64,000 nt of DNA from NCBI GenBank assembly GCA_023052945.1, contig CP095495.1:992001-1056000 (forward strand), written 5' to 3'. Under the pieces are notes generated by a model, which made no database searches, was not told the origin of the DNA, and worked only from the letters and a program-made list of their open reading frames with translations. Shown piece by piece: positions 27,171 to 37,025 of the stretch (positions are counted from its first letter, which is position 1; each line of letters starts with the position of its first letter). The position numbers and the translations under genes are program-made. The DNA is from Wolbachia pipientis. GTDB taxonomy: Bacteria; Pseudomonadota; Alphaproteobacteria; Rickettsiales; Anaplasmataceae.

Positions 27171-27934
27171 ATGGAAACCCAAACAAATATGCTTCATTTT
27201 GTGAGCACTTTGCGGAACTCAGAAAAAGAGTTATCTTTTGCTTTCTATTTTTTTGCGTTGCTTTTGGTTTTTGTTACTACTTTAAGGAAAATATATACCG
27301 TTTTTTACTTGCACCTTTAATAGAAGTAACAAAAGATAGCAAAGGTTTTTCTTTAATTTACACAGACTTAACAGAGGCATTTTTTGTGTATCTTAGAGTC
27401 GCAATAATGAGTGCACTTTTGCTCTCTTTTCCTGTGTTTGCATGGCAATTCTATATGTTCTTAGCACCTGGGTTATATAAAAGTGAAAGGGCAGTGTTGT
27501 TGCCATACTTAATTGCAACACCGGTTTTATTTGTAACGGGAGCTACTGTAGTCTATTACTATATATTTCCTTTAGCCTGGAAGTTTTTCATCACTTTTGA
27601 ACATAGTGGGAAATCTTTCGGTATACCAATAGAGTTTATGCCGTCGGTTAGCGAATATTTAGACCTTGTTCTCCAATTCATGTTTGCGTTTGGTACCGCA
27701 TTTCAAATTCCAGTCATACTCACATTAATGGTGAGAGTAGGGCTGCTCACTGCACAAAGTTTGTCAAACAAACGGAGAATTGCAATAGTGGTAATTTTCA
27801 TTATTGCCGCAATCTTAACTCCACCTGATGTACTAAGCCAAGTAGGGCTTGCAATACCTATGCTGATTCTATATGAATTGTCCATTTTGATATGTAGGTA
27901 TATTGAGAGGAAAGCAAAAAATTCTGATAAATAA
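27167..27934 (+). CDS. tatC: Sec-independent protein translocase TatC
   Basis: Core receptor of the twin-arginine translocase in the inner membrane, recognising RR signal peptides of folded cargo. 255 aa with six predicted membrane helices. The conserved cytoplasmic N-terminus SFCEHFAELRKRV (family HLxELRxR) is present, as are FxxYxxPGLYKSERA before TM3 and the late segment AAILTPPDVLSQVGLAIPM. Translationally coupled to gap by the ATGA overlap. tatA/tatB are not in this window. Confidence 0.96.
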   Translation: MNGNPNKYASFCEHFAELRKRVIFCFLFFCVAFGFCYYFKENIYRFLLAPLIEVTKDSKGFSLIYTDLTEAFFVYLRVAIMSALLLSFPVFAWQFYMFLAPGLYKSERAVLLPYLIATPVLFVTGATVVYYYIFPLAWKFFITFEHSGKSFGIPIEFMPSVSEYLDLVLQFMFAFGTAFQIPVILTLMVRVGLLTAQSLSNKRRIAIVVIFIIAAILTPPDVLSQVGLAIPMLILYELSILICRYIERKAKNSDK

Positions 27935-28203
27935 AAAGCCATTATAGCTGTCATTCCAAGAAAATTACATAATATATATTATGGAAAATAAAATTACATA
28001 ACATAAGAAGCAACGCTAAAAATAAAATCACATAATAAAGAGCTATTTCAGCAAAATTTTAAACAAATAAAATTCATTAGCTTCACAATTGGCGCTTTAT
28101 GAGAAAAGTACATTTGATATACAGATTTAAAATACAAGTTAACGAATTATTATGATTTTTACCAAGATAATAATATAGTAAGGTTTGGTAGTGAGGTATC
28201 AAA

Positions 28204-29667
28204 ATGGGAAAATACACCAACGCATGGTTTTATAAGAAGACTGACCCAAATCATCACGATTGTGCAAACGATGGTACTTGCGGGCAATCTATAACGGATT
28301 TTAGGATTGGTAATTCTGACATTTCTTTCTACGATAACCATGGAAGAACGATCACACAGATACCTAAGTTGCCTAACGGAAACTCTATTACATACTATAA
28401 TAATCTATATAAAACTGCACAATCAAAAAACTTTGGTGAGAATACAAAATACGTAAGATTACAAGATGTGCTGCCTAATCAATTTAATTTTGAACACGGA
28501 AAGTTGAATTGTGTAATACATTATGACAATGTATCGCAACAAGAGCAGGAGCAAATGAAGCTCGATATTAAAAATGCTTATGAAGCATATAAAGCAAAGT
28601 TTTGTATTGCTAATAATATTCAAGTTACTGTGCATACCTATATTTTTAATAATGGAGATGATTATAGGAGCTATGGCACTTTGGTTCCTGGGTTTTCACG
28701 GAGTCAATCTTCGCTCAATACTTCTGGTGGGATGACAAATGGAGAAAGCGTATTACTCTATAAAGATGTTTATACGGACAACGTTTTAGCTCATGAATTC
28801 GGTCATGTGTTTCAATTTAAGCTTTCCGAAGCAAAAGTAAGAGAATTGGACTTTGTAAATGGTCAGCTGATGGCAAATGCAATTGGACTTGAGGTAGAAG
28901 AAAAAAATTATAAAGCTATTTGCAAGCAGATGGGTGTAGATGAATATAAAGACCATGGATGGATATTTAGTTTTAAATACAAAGGCACCACTTATAACGT
29001 AAGATGCAAGGACTTTTCAGAAGAAGAAAAATTTCAAATTATCAAAGACATTAAGAACTCTCATGAATCGCTCGTTAGTGAATGTGATGGATTGGGGAAT
29101 AAGAATACAACTTTATTGATTTACTTTGATGAAAATAAGGAGATAAGTCAAATGTATTTTCATAATCCCGACAAGAATATATCTAAATGGTTAGATAAGA
29201 CACTTATAAGCAGAAGTAAATCTAAAGAAGATGTGGATGACGCAGATCCAAAACCAGGAGAAGAGCCTGAACCAGAATCAGAAAAAGAACCCGAAGAAGA
29301 TATAAGCAGAAGTAAACCTGAACAAGATGTGGATGAAGTAGATTACACAGAAGGAAAAGAACCCGAAGAGGATACTCAGCAACCAAGTAACTTCTTATCC
29401 AGTATTATTTTTCCAGCAATTAAATCCATTATTGATTCTATCTCATCACTCTTTTCATGGTTATTTGGGTCTAAAGAGAAAGAACAATCTGATAACAATT
29501 CTTCTTTGCTTAACTTATCAGAAGAACAATCCGATGATAATCCTTCTTTGTTTAAGCTCGATGCTAATGAGTTAGATCACAACGTTAAGCCTGATGCTAA
29601 TGAGTTAGGTTACGATGTTAGAGATCACTTATCAGACAATTATAATCATTATGATGAGTTCATGTAG
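28204..29667 (+). CDS. Putative zinc metalloprotease (HEFGH) with acidic tail; candidate effector
   Basis: 487 aa. Residues 197-201 are HEFGH within NVLAHEFGHVFQFKL, a zincin-type HExxH helix. Elements before it (VTVHTYIFNNGDDYRSYG) resemble the strand that precedes the helix in such peptidases. The third zinc ligand cannot be assigned by eye. The C-terminal ~150 residues are low-complexity and acidic with imperfect repeats (SRSKxEQDVDEVD; DANELxxxV) around a hydrophobic stretch (IIFPAIKSIIDSISSLFSWLFG). No classical signal peptide is seen. GAGG precedes the ATG. The gene is monocistronic. Host-directed secretion is inference. Confidence 0.7.
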   Translation: MGKYTNAWFYKKTDPNHHDCANDGTCGQSITDFRIGNSDISFYDNHGRTITQIPKLPNGNSITYYNNLYKTAQSKNFGENTKYVRLQDVLPNQFNFEHGKLNCVIHYDNVSQQEQEQMKLDIKNAYEAYKAKFCIANNIQVTVHTYIFNNGDDYRSYGTLVPGFSRSQSSLNTSGGMTNGESVLLYKDVYTDNVLAHEFGHVFQFKLSEAKVRELDFVNGQLMANAIGLEVEEKNYKAICKQMGVDEYKDHGWIFSFKYKGTTYNVRCKDFSEEEKFQIIKDIKNSHESLVSECDGLGNKNTTLLIYFDENKEISQMYFHNPDKNISKWLDKTLISRSKSKEDVDDADPKPGEEPEPESEKEPEEDISRSKPEQDVDEVDYTEGKEPEEDTQQPSNFLSSIIFPAIKSIIDSISSLFSWLFGSKEKEQSDNNSSLLNLSEEQSDDNPSLFKLDANELDHNVKPDANELGYDVRDHLSDNYNHYDEFM

Positions 29668-29732
29668 TGAAACTATTTTATAGCCACTTCCCTACCTTTC
29701 TAATTGTTCAGCAAATATAGAGAAGCTAAAGG

Positions 29733-29939
29733 GAGTGGTATTACTTAAATAACTAGATAAAAAACCAGGTGGATCATTCTGAAATTCTTGCATTTTCTGT
29801 CTATAATTTTATAAAGAAATAACTTTTACTTTATCATAATCAAGTTTCCAAAAAGAGAGTGGTATTACTTAAACAACTAAATAAAAAACCAGGCGGATCA
29901 TTCTGAAATTCTTGCATTTTTATCCATAATTTTGTAAAC
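29733..29939. repeat. Two tandem direct repeats, 124-bp period
   Basis: gagtggtattacttaaa..aacta begins at 29733 and again at 29857. The next ~80 bp (aaaaaaccaggtggatcatt and tcttgcattt) are nearly the same in both units. It lies between the metalloprotease and the AsmA-like gene and has no ORF. Confidence 0.8.
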
Positions 29940-29953
29940 AACTTCCCTTTTGG

Positions 29954-32356
29954 TCATGTCGAACCAAATTTCTTTTTCACACCACCTTTTAAGCCACCGA
30001 TGACAGCTTCGTTAGTTTTTGTCATAATGCGATCAAACACTCCCAATAACCTCTTTAATAGGTTTGGAGTTAGCGAAGAGATAAGATCAACAGATACGTT
30101 ATTGTTTTTGTCATCACCACTTGCTTTATAGTCTATTGAAACGATTCCCCTACTTTTTCCGCCAGTGAGAAGTTTTCCAATTATAGGAATTTTTAACAAA
30201 GATTTATTAATTGGATATGCTGGTATTACCTGTCCTTCAACTTGGAATTTATAATTTCTAATGTCAAGCTTACCGCTAGTGCTAATGCCTAATTCCGACC
30301 CTTCAAGCCAAGATTCTTCAATTTCGACAGAGCCATCTTTGTATGAGAAAGGTACATTACATTTATAAAAGTATACACCTTCATCCTTTATAGCGTTTAC
30401 AATACCAGGAAGCGAAGACATCGATAATAAAGTAGTGAGTAGTGGAGCATCTTTGATATAAAAATTACTAATAGATAACATGCCATAATGTTCTTCATTT
30501 TCTCTTTGAGGAGATAGATAAAGAGAAAGTTTACCATTTTTTACTGATTTACTAATGCCTAAGGAACGCGAAAGTATACCTGCATTATCCGCATATATTT
30601 CGAGCCCTATTCCACTGTATTCCGCTAGTATGTTGCTGCTATCTTCTAGAAACTGTCCTGTAAATTGACTTCCATTGCAATTACCTTTAGTACAGGTTAC
30701 ATTCAGCTTAGCATTTTTGATAACGACGCCTTCTTTCATAATTACATTGTCAACATTCATACTAATTTCTATATCTTTGTTTAATCCATTATTGTTTTTG
30801 CCAAGCAAGCCTAAAATATCACTCAAATTGATTTTCTCACCATAAATAGTTATGGCATTTTTTTCCTTACCTGATTCAATTTCTATACTAAAATCATTAT
30901 CAGGCAATTTAAAACTACTAGAATTTAAATATAAATTTCCATTTCCTACTCTTCCGCTGAATTTTATATCTAGGTCATTTCCTATGACATCTAATTTGTC
31001 TATTAACAATTCATCGGCACCTTTTAATTTTACAGAGAACAAAACTTTATTGTGATCTTCAAAACGATTTTTCCACCCAAAATAACTTGAACGTGATTCA
31101 AGCTCTGATAAATCCATATTACCATTAACATGTCCCGTCTTATCTTGATTTATCACCGATTCTATATTTGTATTGACATAGCCACCTATATTTCCATCAA
31201 AATCAAGTATTTGAGCGGGCAAATCTCCGGTCAAATTCCAGGCAAAACTTTCATTCCTATTGCTACTTTTCAGGTCAAATAATAGCTGTGTGTTATTCAC
31301 CATACCACTACCATTTAAATCTATAAAGTCACTGCCAAAACTAAGCTTAATGTCATATTTACCAAGACTTGCATTATAGACGGCCAAATTGTCAATTTCA
31401 GAATGAAAAGTTGCTGAGAAGTCTACTTTTTTGTCATCAGCATTTAGATTAAAAATGCGAAAATTAAATACAGATTTTGCCATTCCACTTACTTTATCCC
31501 TTTCAACCTTCACCACATCATCCAGCTTAAATCTTATAGGCTCATATAAACCATACGCATCACTTACAGCTTGGCCATTAATGGTTAGAACTGAATTTTC
31601 CTTATTGAGAGATTTCATTTCAATATCACCACCATTAATAGTGAAACTCTGAAATTTAGCGCTATTTACAGTAATCTCAAGATCGTTATTCTTGATGATC
31701 AAATCACCCTTTAGTTCCTTTACTTGCTCACAATCTTCATCAAATTTTACGCTACCATTTTCTATATCAGCAACAATTATAATGTCTGACAGATCGTCAT
31801 CAACCAAATTGTTAATTTTGCCATTGAAACTTACAATGGTATTTAAAACATCCCCATTAATATTATCACAATACCAGCTTTTAAATTTACTATTCACTAC
31901 ACCATCTGGTACATAAGTACATAAATCCTTTGCAGCAAACTTGCTAATATTGATTCTAAGCAAAGCATGACTTGTACTAAAGTTCATCTTGCCTATTAAA
32001 GAGAGATACGTGTCATTTAACTTAAAATGGAAGTTTTTTACACTAATAATTCCATCACTATATGTTAAATTTATATTTACATTAGTTAAGGCTAAATTTT
32101 TGTTCAAATAATTTTCTGTATTCAATACGTATATATTTCCATCTACAATTTCATCCTTTTTATTAATTTTCACTGAGAAGCTTCCTTTGAATCCCATATT
32201 TTTGTCCAAATTGTAGCTTCTAACCAATGTAGAAAACTCGCTCAATAGTCCCAATTTTAGATTATAAAATGTCCCGTATACATTGAGCAAATTGTTGCGA
32301 TTTTTTATTGTAATTGATAAATCATCCAAAAATCCCTTTCCATCTTTTGTATTCAC
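29954..32356 (-). CDS. AsmA/YhdP-like protein, main C-terminal part (frameshifted gene)
   Basis: 800 aa from GTG 32356, but the frame is open and similar in composition back to about 32510. The beta-rich repetitive body (many NGxxL / LDxx strands) and the C-terminal block VPFSYKDGSVEIEESWLEGSELG ... are typical of AsmA-like inner-membrane proteins. In that block, GKLDIRNYKFQVEGQVIPAY is followed by LLKIPIIGKLLTGG. These proteins bridge to the outer membrane and are implicated in lipid transport. The N-terminal anchor is encoded by 32904-32476 in another frame. The two parts together would give about 980 aa, in the family range. Confidence 0.8.
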   Translation of the reverse strand: MNTKDGKGFLDDLSITIKNRNNLLNVYGTFYNLKLGLLSEFSTLVRSYNLDKNMGFKGSFSVKINKKDEIVDGNIYVLNTENYLNKNLALTNVNINLTYSDGIISVKNFHFKLNDTYLSLIGKMNFSTSHALLRINISKFAAKDLCTYVPDGVVNSKFKSWYCDNINGDVLNTIVSFNGKINNLVDDDLSDIIIVADIENGSVKFDEDCEQVKELKGDLIIKNNDLEITVNSAKFQSFTINGGDIEMKSLNKENSVLTINGQAVSDAYGLYEPIRFKLDDVVKVERDKVSGMAKSVFNFRIFNLNADDKKVDFSATFHSEIDNLAVYNASLGKYDIKLSFGSDFIDLNGSGMVNNTQLLFDLKSSNRNESFAWNLTGDLPAQILDFDGNIGGYVNTNIESVINQDKTGHVNGNMDLSELESRSSYFGWKNRFEDHNKVLFSVKLKGADELLIDKLDVIGNDLDIKFSGRVGNGNLYLNSSSFKLPDNDFSIEIESGKEKNAITIYGEKINLSDILGLLGKNNNGLNKDIEISMNVDNVIMKEGVVIKNAKLNVTCTKGNCNGSQFTGQFLEDSSNILAEYSGIGLEIYADNAGILSRSLGISKSVKNGKLSLYLSPQRENEEHYGMLSISNFYIKDAPLLTTLLSMSSLPGIVNAIKDEGVYFYKCNVPFSYKDGSVEIEESWLEGSELGISTSGKLDIRNYKFQVEGQVIPAYPINKSLLKIPIIGKLLTGGKSRGIVSIDYKASGDDKNNNVSVDLISSLTPNLLKRLLGVFDRIMTKTNEAVIGGLKGGVKKKFGST

Positions 32357-32475
32357 ATGAATATCTAAAATATTAAAATCTTTCCCCTTCCCTATATATA
32401 ATTTATCAATAAAAAATTCATCTTCTGTGCTTTTATCAATAGCGATGTTAGTAAATTCAATTTTTGAATCCGCAT

Positions 32476-32904
32476 TTAAGTCAAAAAAAATTCCCTTATT
32501 GTTTTTACTGAGTTTTGCAGATTAAAATTTACTGCTTTAAAGTCAGCTTCTTTCTGATTGATACATACATGCACATTATCAGCTGAAACCTGAGAGAGAT
32601 TTGTGCTAGCTTTAAATAAGGAACTTAACTTAAAATGTACAAAAAGCTCAGGAACTTTTATAGTAAAATTAGGATTTGCTATTGCCAAATCTGTAATGAC
32701 TAAATACGCATCTTTCTGCCAAACAACTGAGGTATTCTCCATATTAACGCTTGAGCCAACAAATATTTTTGATATTTTATGTTTAACATAAAAATTAATA
32801 TAATTAATATTGATTTCTAAAGGACTCTCACCCTTAAAAAAGACAAATAAGCAGAATACGAACAGTAGAACTATGGAAAGTGATATAGTGATTTTTTTAA
32901 GCAT
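32476..32904 (-). pseudogene. AsmA/YhdP-like protein, N-terminal part (before frameshift)
   Basis: 142 aa with an N-terminal membrane helix (ITISLSIVLLFVFCLFVFF) followed by beta-rich sequence, ending REFFLT at a TAA. The reading continues in the other frame as FFDLNADSKIEFTN. The shift lies between the CTGCAAAACTC stretch and a run of eight A (plus strand 32483-32490). Its ATG overlaps the rnhA stop by 8 nt. It could be a true frameshift or one rescued by slippage on the homopolymer. Confidence 0.8.
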
Positions 32905-33334
32905 CGATTATTGCTTTTCTTGCTAAACTATCAGCCTCCTCATTATACTTATCGCCACTGTGTGCTTTAACCCACTTCCAATCAATTTCGTGTTGTGAAG
33001 CAACGTTGTCTAGCTCTTTCCACAATTCCATATTTTTTACTGATTTTTTATTACTTGTTTTCCAGCCATTCATTTTCCACTTATTTATCCACTCTGTTAT
33101 GCCATGTTTAACATAAAGACTATCCATATATAAATTAATATTACAAGAAAATTTCAATACTTTCAGCCCATTGATCACCGCTGTTAACTCCATTTTATTG
33201 TTTGTGGTATTTTCTTCTCTACCATAAATGTCTTTTCTGTAATCTTGAAATAATATGATAGCTGCCCATCCTCCCGCTCCAGGATTACCAGAACACGCCC
33301 CATCTGTGTATATTGTCACTTCCTTTTTGCTCAT
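32897..33334 (-). CDS. rnhA: Ribonuclease HI
   Basis: Cleaves the RNA strand of RNA-DNA hybrids. 145 aa, standard length. The catalytic carboxylates are visible: D11 in YTDGACSGNPGAGGW, E49 in NNKMELTAVI, D71 in LYMDSLYV, and the last Asp in EEADSLARKA. WINKWKMNGWKTSNKK is the handle-type region. It is upstream of and overlaps the AsmA-like gene. Confidence 0.97.
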   Translation of the reverse strand: MSKKEVTIYTDGACSGNPGAGGWAAIILFQDYRKDIYGREENTTNNKMELTAVINGLKVLKFSCNINLYMDSLYVKHGITEWINKWKMNGWKTSNKKSVKNMELWKELDNVASQHEIDWKWVKAHSGDKYNEEADSLARKAIIDA

Positions 33335-33400
33335 CTTTAACTGTAATGAATTAATAAAGTATATAGTTGCTTCTATGAAAGCACAATTTCTAAAGATAGT

Positions 33401-33508
33401 TTAAGCTGCACCTTTAAATTTTATTATAGAAACAAAAAAAAGTGTGACAACGAGCATTACCAAAAGGAAAAGGAAAAAATAGTTTTTATGTTTCTGCCGT
33501 TCTTTCAT
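33401..33508 (-). CDS. 35-aa membrane protein at end of cytochrome oxidase operon
   Basis: Starts 2 nt after the ctaB stop (ATG 33508) and encodes a basic N-terminus (MKERQKHKN) followed by one membrane helix (YFFLFLLVMLVVTLFFVSII). Many alphaproteobacteria carry a tiny single-helix ORF between ctaB and ctaG, and this one fits that position and form. No ctaG follows. Its role is unknown; assembly of the oxidase is inferred from position only. Confidence 0.6.
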   Translation of the reverse strand: MKERQKHKNYFFLFLLVMLVVTLFFVSIIKFKGAA

Positions 33509-33510
33509 AA

Positions 33511-34398
33511 CTAAAATAAATCAATAGAACAAAAAATAATACTGGCGAATAGGGAAAATAGATAAGAAATTGAGTAAGAAAACATTTGTTTCTGTGAGTT
33601 GTGGTTCTTGAATCTGAGAATTGATATAGCGTACCAAATAAAGATGCAACCTGCAAAAATTGCTATGCTTAGATAAAGTAAAGCCTTTTTCAAAAATAGA
33701 GCTGGAAGCAAGCTGGTTAATACCAGCAACACGCTATAAATTAATATATATTTCCTTGTTTTTTCCGGACCATAAACAATATTGAACATTGGAATCGATG
33801 CACTTGCATAGTCTTCAGACCTATTTAAAGATAGGGCCCAAAAGTGTGGTGGAGTCCACATAAAAATTACTAAAAATAAAATGAAACTTTCCCAACTGAC
33901 AGAATTAGTCACAGCTGCCCAGCCAATCATTGGAGGAAAAGCACCAGCTGCACCACCGATAACGATATTCTGCGGAGTACGCCTTTTTAGCCAAATTGTA
34001 TATATGAAAACGTAAAATAATATGCTAACTGCAAGCAAAGCAGCAGAAATATAGTTTACTGCTATTGCCATGATAAATACTGACAATATTCCAAGAGTTA
34101 TACCAAATTCAAGCGCACTTTCTGCAAGAACTCTGCCTGAGGGTATAGGGCGGTTTTTTGTCCTTTTCATGAGCAGATCTATGTCTCTGTCATACCACAT
34201 ATTTATAGCACCTGCAGATCCTGAGCCAAGAGCAACACATATAAGAGATATTAGTGCTAGAAAAGGGTGCATACTACCTGGTGCAGTAACCATACCAGCA
34301 ACTGCAGTAAATACCACAAGATACATTATCCTTGGCTTCAGCAAACGCCAAAAATCCAGTATTGTTGATTCAACATTTAGCAAAACACTTGTGTACAT
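33511..34398 (-). CDS. ctaB: Protoheme IX farnesyltransferase
   Basis: Converts heme B to heme O for the terminal oxidase. A UbiA-family membrane protein of 295 aa with about eight helices. The first Asp-rich motif is NMWYDRDID and is followed by the family hallmark [30 protein letters not shown] and [10 protein letters not shown] (second motif region) are present. Its start is one base after the ctaD stop, so ctaC-ctaD-ctaB form a tight operon. Confidence 0.96.
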   Translation of the reverse strand: MYTSVLLNVESTILDFWRLLKPRIMYLVVFTAVAGMVTAPGSMHPFLALISLICVALGSGSAGAINMWYDRDIDLLMKRTKNRPIPSGRVLAESALEFGITLGILSVFIMAIAVNYISAALLAVSILFYVFIYTIWLKRRTPQNIVIGGAAGAFPPMIGWAAVTNSVSWESFILFLVIFMWTPPHFWALSLNRSEDYASASIPMFNIVYGPEKTRKYILIYSVLLVLTSLLPALFLKKALLYLSIAIFAGCIFIWYAISILRFKNHNSQKQMFSYSISYLFSLFASIIFCSIDLF

Positions 34399-34399
34399 T

Positions 34400-35950
34400 C
34401 TATTTTACCACTGGTGGCTTTTCGAAAGTATGAAAAGGTGGTGGTGAAGATACCGTCCATTCCAAGGTGTCACCTTCCCAAGGATTATCTCCAGCTTTTT
34501 TGCCCCATTTAAAGAGATGTATAACTATAAACACAAAAAATATAACTGAAACAAAGGACATATATGAGCCAATTGAGGATATATAATTCCAAGGGATAAA
34601 CGCATCAGGATAATCAGGTATACGCCTTGGCATGCCAGCTGATCCTAAGAAATGTTGAGGTAAAAAAGTGATATTGGTACTAATAAAAGTAAGCCAAAAG
34701 TGGATTTGACCTAAGCGCTCATTATATTGTTTACCCGACATCTTACCAATCCAATAATAAAAGCCAGCAAAAGCTCCAAATAATGCAGCAAGTGACATGA
34801 CATAATGGAAGTGAGCAACAACATAGTAGGTATCATGCAGAAGCTTATCTATTCCACCATGAGAAAGAATTATTCCCGTTATGCCACCGCCAACAAACAT
34901 GAAAATAAAACCTAGTGCAAATAGCATAGGGGTCTTAAACTCAATTGCTCCACCCCACATAGTTGCAATCCAGCTAAAGACTTTTACACCAGTTATAACA
35001 CCGATAAAAATTGTGGTAGTGCTAAAAAATGCAGCAGCGTCAACACTAAGCCCGACAGTGAACATATGATGAGCCCAAACCATAAAGCCAAATACTGCTA
35101 TACCTATCATTGCATAAACCATCCCTATGTAACCAAATACAGGTCTGTGAGAAAAAGTTGATACAACCTGACTTATGATGCCAAATGCAGGAAAAATAAT
35201 TACGTAAACTTCTGGATGACCAAAAAACCAAAATAGATGTTGAAATAACACAGGATCTCCGCCACCAGCAGGATCAAAAAAGGAAGTACCAACATTGCGA
35301 TCAGTAAGAAGCATAGTTATAGCACCGGCAAGCACTGGTAAAGCAACAATCAACATAAATGCTGTTAGCAAGACAGACCAAACAAACAGTGGCATCTTAG
35401 TTAATGACATGCCTTTTATGCGCATGTTAAATATAGTAACTATAAAGTTGATCGCCCCAACAATTGACGACATACCAGCAACATGAAGTGCAAGTATAGC
35501 AATGTCAACTCCTGCACTTGGATGGGACATTACCTGTGATAAAGGTGGGTATAAAGTCCAACCTGTACCTGGACCTTCACCAATAAACACTGAGAGAATG
35601 AGCAAAATAAAAGATGACACTAACAACCAAAAACTTAAATTATTCATACGAGGAAATGCCATATCTGGTGCGCCAATCATGAGAGGTACAAACCAGTTAC
35701 CGAATCCTCCCATGAGGGCTGGCATTATCATAAAAAACACCATTATCAACGCATGCCCTGTAACCATTACGTTATATAATTGATAATTATTGTTAAGTAT
35801 ATTAATGTGCATTAGTTGAGTGCGAATAATCACCGATAACAATCCACCAATAATTCCAGCTAATATGGAAAAAATAATGTACAGTGTTCCTATGTCTTTA
35901 TGATTAGTGGAAAACAACCAACGCTTTATGCCCTTTGGTACGTCACTCAT
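34400..35950 (-). CDS. ctaD: Cytochrome c oxidase subunit I
   Basis: Catalytic subunit of the aa3-type heme-copper oxidase in the inner membrane. 516 aa, twelve helices expected. Visible landmarks are [15 protein letters not shown] (heme a His), [17 protein letters not shown] (CuB His and the cross-linked Tyr), [14 protein letters not shown] (His-His of CuB), and [14 protein letters not shown] (heme a3/a ligands). Follows ctaC by 15 nt. Intact. Confidence 0.98.
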   Translation of the reverse strand: MSDVPKGIKRWLFSTNHKDIGTLYIIFSILAGIIGGLLSVIIRTQLMHINILNNNYQLYNVMVTGHALIMVFFMIMPALMGGFGNWFVPLMIGAPDMAFPRMNNLSFWLLVSSFILLILSVFIGEGPGTGWTLYPPLSQVMSHPSAGVDIAILALHVAGMSSIVGAINFIVTIFNMRIKGMSLTKMPLFVWSVLLTAFMLIVALPVLAGAITMLLTDRNVGTSFFDPAGGGDPVLFQHLFWFFGHPEVYVIIFPAFGIISQVVSTFSHRPVFGYIGMVYAMIGIAVFGFMVWAHHMFTVGLSVDAAAFFSTTTIFIGVITGVKVFSWIATMWGGAIEFKTPMLFALGFIFMFVGGGITGIILSHGGIDKLLHDTYYVVAHFHYVMSLAALFGAFAGFYYWIGKMSGKQYNERLGQIHFWLTFISTNITFLPQHFLGSAGMPRRIPDYPDAFIPWNYISSIGSYMSFVSVIFFVFIVIHLFKWGKKAGDNPWEGDTLEWTVSSPPPFHTFEKPPVVK

Positions 35951-35965
35951 ATCTATACTCCAAAT

Positions 35966-36730
35966 TTAACTCACTAATTTTCTATTTTCAATCCACTTAT
36001 TAAAATCTTCTTTGCTTACTGCTTCAACAACAATTGGCATAAATCCATGGCCTTGACCACACAATTCATAGCACTGCCCGTAATAAACACCAGACTTTTT
36101 GATATTAAACCACGCCTCATTCAGCCTACCTGGTATCGCATCAATTTTTACACCGAAAGCTGGTACTCCCCAGCTGTGTATCACATCTCCTGCTGTAACT
36201 TGTAAACGAACGTTAGTATTAATGGGTAAAACGATGTTGTTATCAACAGAGAATAGCTTTAAATCTCCTTCGATAAAGTCTTCTTTTCCCTTAATATAAC
36301 TATCAAATGACACACCTTGATATTCTGGATATTGGTAACTCCAATACCATTGATGGCCAATAACTTTCAGTGTTATATCAGCTTTCGGTATTTCTTCCTG
36401 TAGCTTCAGTAATTTAGCGTTTTCAAAGGCTAATATACCAACAATAATCGTTGGTATAACAAACCAAACAATTTCTAAAAGGACATTGTGGTTAGTTTGG
36501 CTTACGTTTGCCACTTTGCTTTTACGAAAGCGAAATACTACATAAGCAAGCAGCGCCCACACAAAAAGCATTATTGCAATCATCACAACCATTACAAACG
36601 AATGTGACCTAACTACAGCCTCCATTACTTCAGTTGCAGGAGCAGGAAATCCAAATTGCCAGGAAGTAGGAGCAGAGGCAACAGATATATTTGAGTAAAA
36701 TATTATCAATAGTGCAAATAACTTCACCAT
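35966..36730 (-). CDS. ctaC: Cytochrome c oxidase subunit II
   Basis: Accepts electrons from cytochrome c through the CuA centre. 254 aa. An N-terminal signal-like helix (LFALLIIFYSNISVASA) is followed by two membrane helices. The periplasmic cupredoxin domain shows WYWSYQYPEY, DVIHSWGVPAFGVKIDAIPG (CuA His) and YGQCYELCGQGHGFMPI (the two Cys, Glu, His and Met ligands). First gene of the oxidase operon. Confidence 0.98.
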   Translation of the reverse strand: MVKLFALLIIFYSNISVASAPTSWQFGFPAPATEVMEAVVRSHSFVMVVMIAIMLFVWALLAYVVFRFRKSKVANVSQTNHNVLLEIVWFVIPTIIVGILAFENAKLLKLQEEIPKADITLKVIGHQWYWSYQYPEYQGVSFDSYIKGKEDFIEGDLKLFSVDNNIVLPINTNVRLQVTAGDVIHSWGVPAFGVKIDAIPGRLNEAWFNIKKSGVYYGQCYELCGQGHGFMPIVVEAVSKEDFNKWIENRKLVS

Positions 36731-36770
36731 ATCTTTTGTTTGTTTGCTATAAAACTAAATGATATACTGT

Positions 36771-36799
36771 ATAATAGTATATATAAACTTACTATGCAA
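36771..36799 (-). promoter_or_regulatory. Possible promoter of the cytochrome oxidase operon
   Basis: On the minus strand TTGCAT (36799-36794), 17 bp, TATTAT (36776-36771), about 40 bp upstream of the ctaC ATG. The -10 is good and the -35 weak. Confidence 0.4.
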
Positions 36800-36955
36800 A
36801 TAGAGATTAGTGATGGTTAATAATTTTTTAGCATTCAACAAGTATAATAGTACAATACTAACTTGAGTAAAAAAGCATTTACATAAATCTATTGTAAGTA
36901 AAAATATTATAATATTTTAAATTAAGTATTTACTTTAAGTAAATTCTATAATAAG

Positions 36956-37025
36956 TTTAATAGTGTCTGTTACTGCTAATAACCCTCTAGCCTCACACCT
37001 AAAAGCAGTAACAGACACTATTAAA
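36956..37025. repeat. 22-bp perfect inverted repeat with 26-nt loop
   Basis: TTTAATAGTGTCTGTTACTGCT at 36956-36977 and its exact complement at 37004-37025 (written here as arm 22 nt, outer TTTAATAGTG and inner TTACTGCT). There is no poly-T tail on either side, so a simple terminator is unlikely. Confidence 0.8.

Noticed and set aside
32354..32480. Treating 29954-32356 as a complete gene with its own start.
   Set aside because: The frame is open and coding-like for about 50 codons upstream, and the missing N-terminal anchor is found in the other frame, so the GTG start is artificial.
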